From Ignelater luminosus (Eukaryota > Arthropoda > Insecta > Coleoptera > Elateridae): a DNA stretch of 64,000 nt. Position 1 is the first letter of the stretch; the number at the start of each line of letters is the position of its first letter. The stretch lies in contig VTPC01004000.1 in assembly GCA_011009095.1 (NCBI GenBank), forward strand, positions 11,682-75,681. Direction: 5' to 3'. This document shows, piece by piece, positions 56,501-64,000 of the stretch. The position numbers and the translations under genes are program-made. The notes beneath the pieces were generated by a model. It was given only the letters and a program-made list of their open reading frames with translations, made no database searches and was not told where the DNA came from.

Positions 56501-58781
56501 ATAAAAAAGTGTAAAGTTGTAAATGTAGTACATGAAGTGTTTCATCAAAAACATCATCCATCAAACAATGTCTTATGGTTATGAATCTGGAAGGGCTGTA
56601 CCCTTAAACCTTTTACAGATAAATGGCTATTTTTCAATGATTAAATGCTCTCTCAAACATTGTGATTATGAGAAACAAAGGAGAAGTCTGAAATATAAAA
56701 CCAATTTATTCATGCACTAAAATGACACCTACTGATATTCGTTAATGTATTAAGGTTTGAAAGTGATATTTGCAAATCAGATGCATTTTTTGGAATAATA
56801 TTTGATTTTAGCTTTTAATAAAATCAAAATCCAAAAGAGAGTAAATTGCAATAGGTTATCTTAAGATTGGCCAACAGCTTTCAAGACTGAATATTTAGTT
56901 CTTGACTTTTTCAAATCTTTATTGATTATTTAACAAACTAAAGAACAAAAGTACCGAACACTGTTGCTGTACGAATATTACCTAACACCAAGCAAAATAG
57001 TGTCTCATGCTTTTATTTTATTTCATGAATGCTTTCTTTGAAGTCAGGTCACCATATACCTGTATTACATATATGATGTACTAATATGAAACTGAGAAAT
57101 TATGGTTACTTGTATCATATATCTTTAAAATAAAAAATTTAACGACATGAAAACAAAAAGAAGACCAAATAAGAATGTGTGCAATGACATAACTCTGAAT
57201 GAATTGTAGTACATTTTCCAATTGGCAGTATGCGTTGGCATTCTAACTGACATCAAATTATCAGCTGGTAGCAACCATATCCTCTTAAGGACTGTGGTGT
57301 ATATTAACATAGAGGATGTAATCAAGCCTTGCTGCAATGATCATTCACTTGGATTTTAGAACATACGTATGAACCAGCCTATATTCAAGAAAGTCAAACT
57401 AAAATATATAGTTTACTCTAGGTAATACGTTATTGTAGTAGAAAAGTGTGTTGAATATAATAAACTTTATTAATGTTTATATGTTAAGAAAAAAGAAAAA
57501 AATTGAAAGTTTCATTCTTCAAATTGGCAAATGTACATTATGCACATGTTAGGTTAATCTTTAACCTAGTTAAATCAAACGATTCTATAAGTTTGTTGCT
57601 ATCACTTTAACACACCCCGTACAGTGAATAGATAATCAGATAATGAAAATAAATAAACAATAGAAAACAGGTTAAAGGTAGTGTAAAGCTGACTGAACAA
57701 TATGCATCCACAATGAGAAAATGAAAGACAAACTAATAATAATGGGGATTTCCACATGAGCCAAGTATGAAACAAACTGCTGCTTATGCACTTGCTGCAT
57801 AAATATTATTTTGATTCATTATTTTCTGAACATACTGTACAATATATGTGTTTGTATCTGCTTAATTTTTATGTAACTTATAATGTATCCTTTCTTTTTT
57901 TTTTTTTATTTATTGTAATCAGTCACTCTGATCTCTGTGGCTGGATTAATTTATAAGGTGCTTGAGAATCTTTAAGACATTCATTGTTCATTAAAAATCT
58001 TCATTTCTAGGACATGGTCAGATCGAGAAATAAGAACAATCTTAACTAAAATATATGATCTTCCCTTGAGCTACTCAACAGTTGAACATTTTGAAGAAGT
58101 ACTTTTAAATTGCTCTAAATATAAAGAACTTCCTGATATTCCGACACCTGAATTCGAAAGATATGTAGACTCGAAGCTTGTAAGTCAGCTTGCTGTTACA
58201 TTTTCTTGTTTTTAACTGCAAAATAATTTTAGCCAACTGTATCAAAAGAATTAATAATGAATTGTCCTATATTATCTACAACTATTAAGGAACGCTTTAG
58301 TTCAAAATATAGATACAGATATGAGATTATTAACAATGCTCAAAGTACTCATGTTACTTTTAAAATGTTAAGTTCTAATATCAGCGAAGTTGTTGGTCAC
58401 TTGGATGAAATTCGAAGACATACAAAGTTAAATTAATATATTTTACTATAAAATATTTGAATATTAATTATATAACTTTTTAGGAAATTCATTTGTTTAA
58501 ATGATAACATGGATGAATCTAAAGTCAGCGAGAATGATTTAATTAGAGCAGTATTGTATGATTTCTATCTTTCTTTATTTCCTAATCCCAGTAAATTTGA
58601 ATTACCAACAGACTTTCGAAATCGATTCTTGTATATAGACGAATTAAACCAATGGAAAAGTTACCATTTTAAATTAAAAATCTGTACTTATATTTGTATA
58701 TTTATTCTGTGTTATGTAACTTATTGTAATTTATTTAAGAGAAGAATTTTGTACAGATTTGTTAATAAATTATTCTGTTAA
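44523..58781 (+). CDS. GNPTAB: GlcNAc-1-phosphotransferase alpha/beta subunits (GNPTAB), eight exons
   Basis: Exons are 44523-44624, 44686-44885, 44946-45125, 45177-45414, 45474-46234, 58011-58179, 58233-58426 and 58484-58781, giving 713 residues with every phase consistent. The family enzyme transfers GlcNAc-1-phosphate to mannose on lysosomal enzymes in the cis-Golgi. Seen in order: an N-terminal membrane anchor ([19 protein letters not shown]), Stealth blocks [34 protein letters not shown] and [17 protein letters not shown], and a Cys-rich LNR/Notch repeat ([20 protein letters not shown]). Next come a basic spacer, an EF-hand loop DTDNSGTWSDRE, the final Stealth block [13 protein letters not shown] with YRNRF-like [12 protein letters not shown], and a C-terminal membrane span. 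Compared with the vertebrate protein, the long insert after the first Stealth block is missing. Intron 5 (11.8 kb) splits the EF-hand and is packed with transposons. The first exon junction (61-bp intron) is the least certain. Confidence 0.93.
46235..47198 (+). other. GNPTAB intron 5, proximal part
   Basis: The intron starts at gtaaga (46235). The short frames here have no family resemblance. No element boundary was identified before 47199. Confidence 0.4.
47339..48045 (-). pseudogene. Tc1/mariner-superfamily transposase with altered catalytic triad
   Basis: The conserved part begins around [20 protein letters not shown] and carries the DDE fold: [20 protein letters not shown] (first Asp), [19 protein letters not shown], then [18 protein letters not shown] (second Asp). 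[19 protein letters not shown] follows, where the usual P-I-E-R-Y-W-type motif has Lys in place of the catalytic Glu. By my count 37 residues separate the second Asp from that Lys. There is no start codon in good context, the DNA-binding N-terminus is degraded, and the rosa-like insertion separates the upstream portion. Inactive. Confidence 0.78.
48396..49716 (+). mobile_element. Apparently intact rosa-like (DD41D) mariner, 29-bp TIRs
   Basis: TIRs CAGGGTGCGGCAGCATAACT... (48396) and the inverse (ending 49716) are identical over about 29 bp, and TA flanks both sides (48394-48395 and 49717-49718). The length of 1321 bp and an uninterrupted transposase fit a complete autonomous element. It is nested in the dead mariner 47199-49809 within GNPTAB intron 5, in sense orientation to the gene. 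Its base composition is clearly GC-richer than its surroundings, which suggests recent arrival. Confidence 0.95.
48529..49605 (+). CDS. Mariner transposase, DD41D (rosa-like), intact
   Basis: 358 residues from the ATG at 48529 ([19 protein letters not shown]); the frame is open 60 bases upstream but only with a GTG. The N-terminal half has paired helix-turn-helix segments, including a target-like [19 protein letters not shown] and [20 protein letters not shown]. The catalytic half has [13 protein letters not shown] (first Asp), [33 protein letters not shown] (second Asp) and [17 protein letters not shown] (third Asp in CDFF). Forty-one residues separate the second and third Asp, the spacing described for rosa-type mariners. 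It ends [13 protein letters not shown]. There are no stops, frameshifts or missing motifs, so it could be active. The 3' TIR begins about 80 bp after the stop. Confidence 0.93.
   Translation: MRWNSEERAFAVEAYFSSGCSVIATQRAFRNRFNLAPLAPVPDRKSIVTWVTTFRQTASATKRRTGVPRPVRSPENIEAVRASMLRSPRRSARKHASALRLSDRSVRRILRDDLHFHPYKMAIVQELSERDFNSRMNACELLLDVVPEGAIVFFSDEAHFHLCGSVNKQNMRYWADTNPRELHQRPLHSPQVTVWCAISSAGIIGPWFFEENEVTVTVNSDRYVNMLQNFFFPRLEELDLGDTWFQQDGATAHTSRASMAVLREHFPERLISIRGDLEWPARSPDLSPCDFFLWGFLKSRVYVNRPRTLQDLKTNIQEEIANITPAMLTRVMTNARNRFTQCMENGGRHLTDLIFKTM
50281..51467. mobile_element. Foldback element with about 350-bp inverted arms
   Basis: The arms at about 50281-50633 and 51115-51467 are inverted copies over their whole length. 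Both share the terminal catatactgggtgtct, then cacccatctacccc, tttcaaacccc-type blocks and, at the inner end, gaaatacacttccaat. The centre (about 480 bp) is unique, with no ORF. A G13 run (50687-50699) lies just inside the left arm. Arms are 80-90% similar by eye. A mariner-type MITE (TA/CTGGGTG) is likely. Confidence 0.8.
50687..50699 (+). repeat. G13 homopolymer
   Basis: Thirteen consecutive G in an AT-rich setting, just inside the foldback element. Its length may be miscalled. Confidence 0.85.
51537..51768. mobile_element. Palindromic Harbinger-like MITE, 5'-truncated copy
   Basis: It aligns with 24654-24959 but lacks the first 20 or so bases at the left. The right end GTCAGACGGCAC is followed by TAA. 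It lies in GNPTAB intron 5. The centre differs (an aattgtgtcaattctgcatg-type block). Confidence 0.8.
52919..54432. mobile_element. hAT-like element split by a TA-flanked element
   Basis: Ends are CAGTGTTGCC at 52919 and GGCAACACTG at 54432. The flanks gaatgggt (52911-52918) and gaatgggc (54433-54440) match at 7 of 8 positions. Removing 53179-54188 leaves about 500 bp of non-coding hAT sequence. Confidence 0.75.
53179..54188. mobile_element. Non-autonomous Tc1/mariner-like element (1010 bp) nested in hAT
   Basis: Ends are CAGGGTAATTCCAAAATAAA at 53179 and the inverse of CAAGGTGATTCCGAAATAAA at 54188. About 28 of 32 terminal bases agree, continuing GGGTATCCT. TA flanks both sides (53177-53178 and 54189-54190). 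No transposase is recognised. Confidence 0.83.
54648..54784. repeat. Hairpin inverted repeat
   Basis: Left arm: agtaatcacaatgacatga then attgactgtcatatg. Right arm: the complements in reverse order (catttatatgtcaatc, then tcattgtgattact). Outer bases (gtccaagagc against ctccttgaca) also pair partly. The total is about 137 bp, probably a small foldback MITE. Confidence 0.6.
55152..55877. mobile_element. TA-flanked MITE with about 65-bp TIRs
   Basis: The left arm CAGAGTGTCCTAGAAAAC (55152 on) and the right arm (inverse CTAGGTGTTCTAGAAAAC, ending 55877) pair over about 65 bp with mismatches, both bordered by TA. A second inverted pair lies inside (aaggctggtcgacatcct at about 55241 against the inverse near 55745-55770), so another small element may be nested. 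No ORF. Confidence 0.65.
55878..58010 (+). other. GNPTAB intron 5, distal part
   Basis: Low-complexity AT-rich sequence without recognised gene or element. A T-rich run (about 57891-57909) and the acceptor tcatttctag (58001-58010) precede exon 6. Confidence 0.4.
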
Positions 58782-59457
58782 TTTGACGATTATTTCACTT
58801 TATAATTGTATTATCCAATTTTAAAATAATAGGTATATACATATAAACACTTAGGTAATAATTTTGAATACAAAAATGGAGAAGACAAAGAATTTTCTAT
58901 TAATCATTTTAAATATCGTTTTATTAATTAATAAAAAACAAACTTTTACTAGAAATTAAGATAAAATAGGAGAATAAAGGGACGTTTTACCTTAGAGCTT
59001 TGGAATTTCGCGGGCAAATTTAAATTAAAACAAGATTAACATAATATTGGGCGTGTTTAAGGTCGAATAAGTGAAGACGTACGTTATAAAAGATTTGTGA
59101 CTCACCATAAAGAATATGGTGAGAAATGCGTTAGTGCGCGTGTCTTTGCTCGAAGAATAAAGGCGTAGCCATTTTGATTTTGACGAATATTGACATACGT
59201 CTTGCAGTCTAGACAGAAAGTCATTTGTTACTCGGGAAGTGACATGTAAACATTTGTAAATTTACTATAAAAATCTAGTGGTCACATGTTCCGGGGTAAA
59301 CAACATTTGTTTTAGTTCAGCAGTTTGTTAAGTGCGTTACCAATAATTTTTTTAGTCTTTTTGGTGCACGTATAGTGTTTTATTTTGTGTTGAAACTTAA
59401 CCTTGTTGGAAACTGTTTTTAACCGGTGCTAAGAATGGTTTGTCGTAAACGTGAAAA
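58782..59457. other. GNPTAB 3' region and possible promoter of the next gene
   Basis: AT-rich to about 58975, then GC content rises (58980-59350). This may be the upstream region of the exon at 59458. No core promoter motif was fixed. Confidence 0.3.
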
Positions 59458-59503
59458 ATGCTGGAAAATGTGGCATCGCAGCTTCGAAGTCTTTTGATAG
59501 AAT
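59458..59503 (+). CDS. Possible first coding exon of an unidentified gene
   Basis: An ATG in good context (gaaaaATGC) opens MLENVASQLRSLLIE and runs into an ideal donor (GAAT|gtaagt) at 59504. No downstream exon was recognised before the window ends, and I do not recognise the protein from 15 residues. An upstream ATG at 59434 gives a different frame that stops at 59499. It is therefore either the start of a gene continuing to the right or chance. Confidence 0.35.
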
Positions 59504-60355
59504 GTAAGTTAAAATATAACCGTCTTATAATTTTTTTTACTGTTGCTCTGGTGCGTGTTGCGTTAACTCTATTTGAGCTACTAATTAACAAGGTGAATAT
59601 AATTGAATGTGTGAATTGTTGATACCTTATATTAGGGTAGCACTTCCAAACACCACTAAAAGGAGTGAAAAGTAAGGTTAGGTATGTGAATGCGTGTGTA
59701 GTGTATGTTTGTTGGTGCAATGTTGTACAGTATGCGTAAGAATATGTTAACCTCCACATACTTCTTTGTGCAGAATGCTTTGAAGTATTACTATATGTAT
59801 TGAATTACAATAATGGAGATATATTATACAATAATAAGTTTTATATGAAAATATCTCACTCTAAAGAAAAATCTTTTTATTCTCACAAATTCGTCATACC
59901 CGCGGTAGCGATTAGTGTGTAATTTCCAAAAGAAATAGAAATTCAAAAATGAACAAGAATATATATTAATGAATATAAAATATCGTTTGTTAATCAATTT
60001 TTATAGCAGCAATTAGCATAAATAACATTTATATTATAAAATTGAACTTGGATTATGTTAATTAGAACAATGTAATTAACATAAGTCAGAGTTAACAGAT
60101 CGCCAATAAGAAAGAATAGTTTTTGTTTAAATTTAAACATCCCTCAATCACCATAGCAACAACGTGTTTGCTTTTAATAATCTTACATAATAAAACCACT
60201 TTTGGCCGTTTATAATGTAAATAAATCTTTTGCATCGCGAGTCATCGTCTTTTAAAAGAAAAGTAGATTTGCTATTTATCTCGCAGTTTTTTACAGAATC
60301 TGATAAGTAGGAAAAGAGAACATACAGAATTTCTTGAACGACAGGTAAATATACC
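59504..60355. other. No gene seen
   Basis: AT-rich. A block at about 59940-60000 resembles 58865-58940 (a run of attaatgaatataaaatat-like sequence), a weak dispersed repeat. Minus-strand frames here lack family resemblance. Confidence 0.3.
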
Positions 60356-60507
60356 CTGCGTTCGGTAAGATATGTACCTCTGACAGTTATTTTGCTCAAG
60401 ATCGTCTCTTATTCTCGTCACTCAAATTATTGGAATTATTATTTGAGTGATATACAAGAGATGCTTCCAAGCAAAGATGACTGTCAGAGGTACCTTACCG
60501 AACGCAG
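60356..60507. repeat. 152-bp near-palindrome
   Basis: The left arm ctgcgttcggtaag...gtacctctgacagt (60356-60420) pairs with actgtcagaggtac...cttaccgaacgcag (60440-60507), and the inner parts (cactcaaat against atttgagtg) pair too. A transcript would fold as one long hairpin. MITE or hairpin RNA; not coding. Confidence 0.7.
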
Positions 60508-62578
60508 TAATTGTAAACATATTCGGAAAGAAAGTTGCGCATAAATGATGTGTATACAGGATGTTGCTACATGAGGGGTTTACAGTTTATCATGTAGCTC
60601 TACTTCTTTTGCTGAACTATTCGAATCTAGGGAATTAGGGAGATTACCGTCTAATAACTGTACTAAGCACGTTAAGTTATAGGTAATCACTTTTGTGCGT
60701 GAAAGTATACTGTGATATTCTTTTGAGTGAATGAGTTTTCAATGAGTCAAGAGTGCTCTCACGTAGAATAGCTATGTATAATACATTCGCGTTGTTTTTA
60801 GATGAAGGTTGGCTATGCTTTTGATATGTTAAGTTGAAAGCTGTGTAGCTTATATTGGAAACCATGTATGTTTCCCAAAAAAACATTCTTAACAATGTTG
60901 CCTTTTTTGAATTTTAATCTATTATGTATTTAAGGTTAGGTTTTTGTCATATGAAGTGTCATTATGTGACATTTTATATTAAAAATTTGAAAACTATTAG
61001 TGTCATTGTTAAATGACATTTGTTATATGTAAATCAGCGTCATGAGACCAAGCATACCAAAGCCAGTTGATTGTGATACAAAGTACCGACACCAACCAAA
61101 AGACGATCACAAATTCAGGTCAATAACGATTTTCTTTCCGTTAAAGGCGCTGTTGTTCTAGATTAAATTTGACAAGTTTAAACGTCAATTTATAAGTTTA
61201 CTTTACGGTTTCCTAGTTGTTTACGCTCGGTCACTACCCTTATTTCGAGAATGTGAAGCTGTCAAGTAAGTGTACGTAATTCGAGATCGTTTTTTGCATG
61301 CACATAAATTCAAGCAAGAACAAGCACTGCGATTCAATTGTTGATGCACAGTTATAGTCTTTTGGTATACATATCATTCAAAAACGAACAACTTTTTATT
61401 GCCATCTACAAATAAACGTCAGGTACTAGGAATATTTATAAAATAAAAATAGTAAAGTTCTAAGTACAGACCCTAGAGGTACACCAGGCCGAAGTGTAGA
61501 GAAATTATGACCAACTCAAATTACTCTCCTATACTGACACTAGACTAACTGAGCTCTGCACTCTGCTAATAGGTATTACAAGACAGTCAGTCATTTACAC
61601 ACTTTAGTAAGTTTGTGCCCACTGATAGATATAACGTTTTATTAACAAAAGGAAGGGTGTCATTTGCTGAACATTTACGAATTTCATCAGTTGTGGTAAC
61701 ATGCGTCGAAATGATAAGAAGAGTTTTGGGAGTCTAGTTTCTCACCTTTTTGTGTTACTAAGGCTAGTTTTCAGTCATTAGACAGGCATTTACAGACTTT
61801 AAATCTTGAAAACTTTTCGTGCAAGTGATGCTCAGAATACCATTTATTCCAACCTTATCTTCATTTTTAATGAACCAAAATGCAGCAAAAACTAAAAACG
61901 AAGAAAGATTTTGACTAGTCATCCAATCTTTTTCTTAGAAAATTTGAGAAATAAACTTCAAAGTTGTTTTACATTATTAATTATGAGAACGATTTAGATT
62001 CATTGCAATTTTTGTAAGGTTTGGTTTCTGTCGTCATCATAAATGTAAATATTATTAAACAATATACACAAACGTTATGTAAAATGCGTTTTAAATTAAT
62101 ATGTAATATGTTTTTCCATCTAGGAAATGACTAGAAAAGTCAAGGTAGAGTTTTTGTAGTCTGGTATTTTAATGTCGAGGAACGCGTTAATTAGTCGCAC
62201 GTGGATTTTCACTTTGCATAAGTAAATATTGTAGCAGCGAACCTGATTTACTTGCAAGTTTGATTTTATTGTTTTATGAGAAACAATAACTTTATCTTAA
62301 ATCATACTCGCTCACTTTTCTACATCTTAATTTTATTATAAAACTTGCACTAACAATGTCTAGTCTCTGTCTATATAATAATATAATAATTATGATTTTG
62401 TTATTATTATTACTATTATTATTATTATTATAATACCTTATAAATCCAAATTTGTAATTTGATGCTAAGTGACAATTTATTTTGGAAGCTTTGTGATTGT
62501 AAGAAATACAGTTAAGTAGAAATATGGAAAGTAATACCAACATTATTATGAACTAAAGCGACAAGTGCCGATATTCGC
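60508..62578. other. No gene seen
   Basis: It includes a short block near 60935-60995 (ttaggtttttgtcatatgaag, then gtcattatgtgacatttta) that matches a block near 5808-5860. It also has a TTA microsatellite at about 62399-62432. Frames are short and unlike known proteins. Confidence 0.3.
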
Positions 62579-62587
62579 TGACGTACA

Positions 62588-62785
62588 GTGATGTTCACTT
62601 ATAACAAACCCGGTTAAAGCGAACTCTGTTGTAACGAACCAATTTGAAAGGTACGAACCACAGTTCCATAAGAACTGTATTAAGTTTTTCTTCATATAAC
62701 GAACCCAGTTATAACGATCTTTCTGATAAAACGAACCGTTTTTCGTATATAAAATTTTAAATATTTCCGATTATAGCGAACTTAA
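62588..62785. repeat. Cluster of ATAACGAACC-type short repeats
   Basis: Variants of (t)ataacgaacc or tatagcgaac occur about nine times on the plus strand (cttataacaaacccgg, gttaaagcgaac, gttgtaacgaacc, atataacgaaccc, gataaaacgaacc, ttatagcgaac). Such arrays are seen near the ends of some pogo/Tigger-type elements; the full element was not delimited. Confidence 0.5.
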
Positions 62786-62988
62786 GTAAAAGTAAAAAAC
62801 GTACTAGCACATTCTAGATACAAACAGCATTTGACAGTCACTATCGTATCGCCAATCGTTCGGTATGCTTACTTGCGCTTACTAAAGCGTTTTCCAATAA
62901 GAGGTGTTATTTTGATATTCAAAAAAAGTGCCATTTTTTAATATAAATGATCGGATGTTTATTTCATTATAAAGAGGAAGGTATGCCG

Positions 62989-64000
62989 TTAATAGTGGAA
63001 AATAACATCAGGCAAATGACCACCACGACCACGCTTACAGGACAATATCCTTTTCATGAAATTTTCCATAACCAAATCGCAAAGTGGCTGCCCTATGTCC
63101 TCGATAGCCTCACGAATTCCATCTTTGAGGTCTTGAATCGACGCTGGGCTGTTGGCGTAGACCTTCTCTTTCACGTGGCCCCAAAGAAAGAAGTCGCAAG
63201 GTGTTAAATCACAAGATCTCGGTGGCCAATTGTGATCACCTCTTCGAGAGATAACACGGTCCGGAAACTTTTTCCGTAAAAGATCAATGGTTTCGTTGCT
63301 TGTGTGGCACGTAGCGCCGTCTTGTTGAAAGTAAACGTTGTCCAGATCAATACCATCCAATTCCGGCCATAAAAAATCGTTAATCATCTCTCGATAGCGC
63401 AATCCAGTCACCGTAACTGTTGCTCCAGCCTCATTTTCGAAAAAGTAAGGTCCAATGACTCCGCCGGACCATAAACCGCACCAAACAGTCACACGTTGAG
63501 GATAGAGAGACTTTTCAACAATAACTCTTGGATTTTCTGAGCCCCAGATCCGACAATTTTGCTTGTTGACGAAGCCACCGAGGTGGAAATGGGCCTCATC
63601 ACTCAAGATGATTTTTCGATGGAATTCTGGATCATTTTCATGCATTTCAACGACCCAATCAGCAAAGACACGACGTTGTTGATGATCGGCCGGCTTGAGT
63701 TCTTGTGTTAACTGGACTTTATAAGCCTTAAGACCCAAATCTTTATGCAAAATACGGTGTAATGATGTTTGTGGAATGGCTAATTCCAAAGAACGACGAG
63801 GAATGGACAAACCTGGGTTTTCTTTAACACTTTCGGCTACAACAGCAATATTCTCGGCTGTTCTTGAGCGACGTGCACGGGTTTTATTCTTCACATCACT
63901 AACTTGTCCCAAGAGCTCGAATTTTTTCACCAATTTCTGTATTGCGGTCCGACAAGGTGCTTCACGGTGACCCAAAAATGTTCGAGTTTTACGAACCGTC
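62989..64000 (-). CDS. Second rosa-like (DD41D) mariner transposase, cut by the window edge
   Basis: The frame is open from the stop at 62989 to the right edge; upstream of the apparent Met it continues in frame (TVRKTRTFLGHREAPCRTA), so the true N-terminus lies outside. Domains: a helix-turn-helix half (IPQTSLHRILHKDLGLKAYK), then [19 protein letters not shown] (first Asp), VTVWCGLWSGGVIGPYFFE, NVYFQQDGATCHTSNE (second Asp) and [17 protein letters not shown] (third Asp). The Asp-Asp spacing is 41, as in the element at 48396, but the residues differ widely, so this is another lineage of the same group. Cys replaces the common Pro in SPDL (SCDL). No stops are seen. The 3' TIR between about 62900 and 62988 was not identified. 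The block is GC-richer than its surroundings. Confidence 0.92.
   Translation of the reverse strand, partial: TVRKTRTFLGHREAPCRTAIQKLVKKFELLGQVSDVKNKTRARRSRTAENIAVVAESVKENPGLSIPRRSLELAIPQTSLHRILHKDLGLKAYKVQLTQELKPADHQQRRVFADWVVEMHENDPEFHRKIILSDEAHFHLGGFVNKQNCRIWGSENPRVIVEKSLYPQRVTVWCGLWSGGVIGPYFFENEAGATVTVTGLRYREMINDFLWPELDGIDLDNVYFQQDGATCHTSNETIDLLRKKFPDRVISRRGDHNWPPRSCDLTPCDFFLWGHVKEKVYANSPASIQDLKDGIREAIEDIGQPLCDLVMENFMKRILSCKRGRGGHLPDVIFHY

Noticed and set aside
62292-62543. 83-codon minus-strand ORF
   Set aside because: It includes the translated TTA microsatellite (poly-N/I) and has no domain.

Overview
The window is nuclear DNA of an insect, AT-rich, from a draft assembly: there is a 515-base run of N (27034-27548) and an exact 434-bp tandem copy that breaks a conserved ORF. 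Evidence for an insect is the short introns (about 60 bp) with GT-AG ends, the MADF/BESS and THAP families, a Rasputin-type G3BP, and the transposon mix (P-like, hAT, rosa-like mariner, Harbinger-like foldback MITEs). I cannot name the order with confidence.

Host genes, left to right: a three-exon zinc-finger + MADF + BESS protein (574-3499, +); a small three-exon THAP protein with a C-terminal coiled coil (6343-7315, +); single-exon ferrochelatase (14337-15506, +); TAF12 of TFIID/SAGA (18175-18795, -); PIGZ, the GPI mannosyltransferase 4 (22785-29708, +, three exons); rasputin/G3BP (39960-42115, -); and GNPTAB, GlcNAc-1-phosphotransferase alpha/beta (44523-58781, +, eight exons, with an 11.8-kb fifth intron). 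A possible first coding exon of one more gene lies at 59458-59503. These genes do not form a pathway; they are ordinary housekeeping neighbours. All splice models were made by hand from splice sites, frame and family similarity.

The rest is a dense, layered transposon landscape, and this is where the new material lies. A P-element-like transposon (10655-13936) has 31-bp terminal inverted repeats (TIRs), a perfect 8-bp target duplication and a THAP9/P-type transposase broken by one frameshift. Between TAF12 and PIGZ, a palindromic Harbinger-like MITE (20248-21859) carries two hAT insertions, each with a perfect 8-bp target-site duplication (TSD). PIGZ intron 2 holds a full-length hAT element (25154-28766) and an older hAT that carries another copy of the Harbinger-like MITE. 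Between PIGZ and rin there is a dead mariner interrupted by a probable solo LTR, and a hAT MITE with a palindromic target site. GNPTAB intron 5 holds a dead mariner (47199-49809) into which an intact rosa-like (DD41D) mariner has jumped, then a long-armed foldback element, a hAT carrying a TA-flanked element, and a further TA-flanked element. A second DD41D mariner runs off the right edge.

The insertions give a relative time order that can be read from the sequence: Harbinger-like MITE before hAT (20-22 kb), hAT before Harbinger-like MITE (24-25 kb), dead mariner before rosa-like mariner (47-50 kb), and hAT before TA element (53-54 kb). No CRISPR array, rRNA or tRNA gene was recognised.
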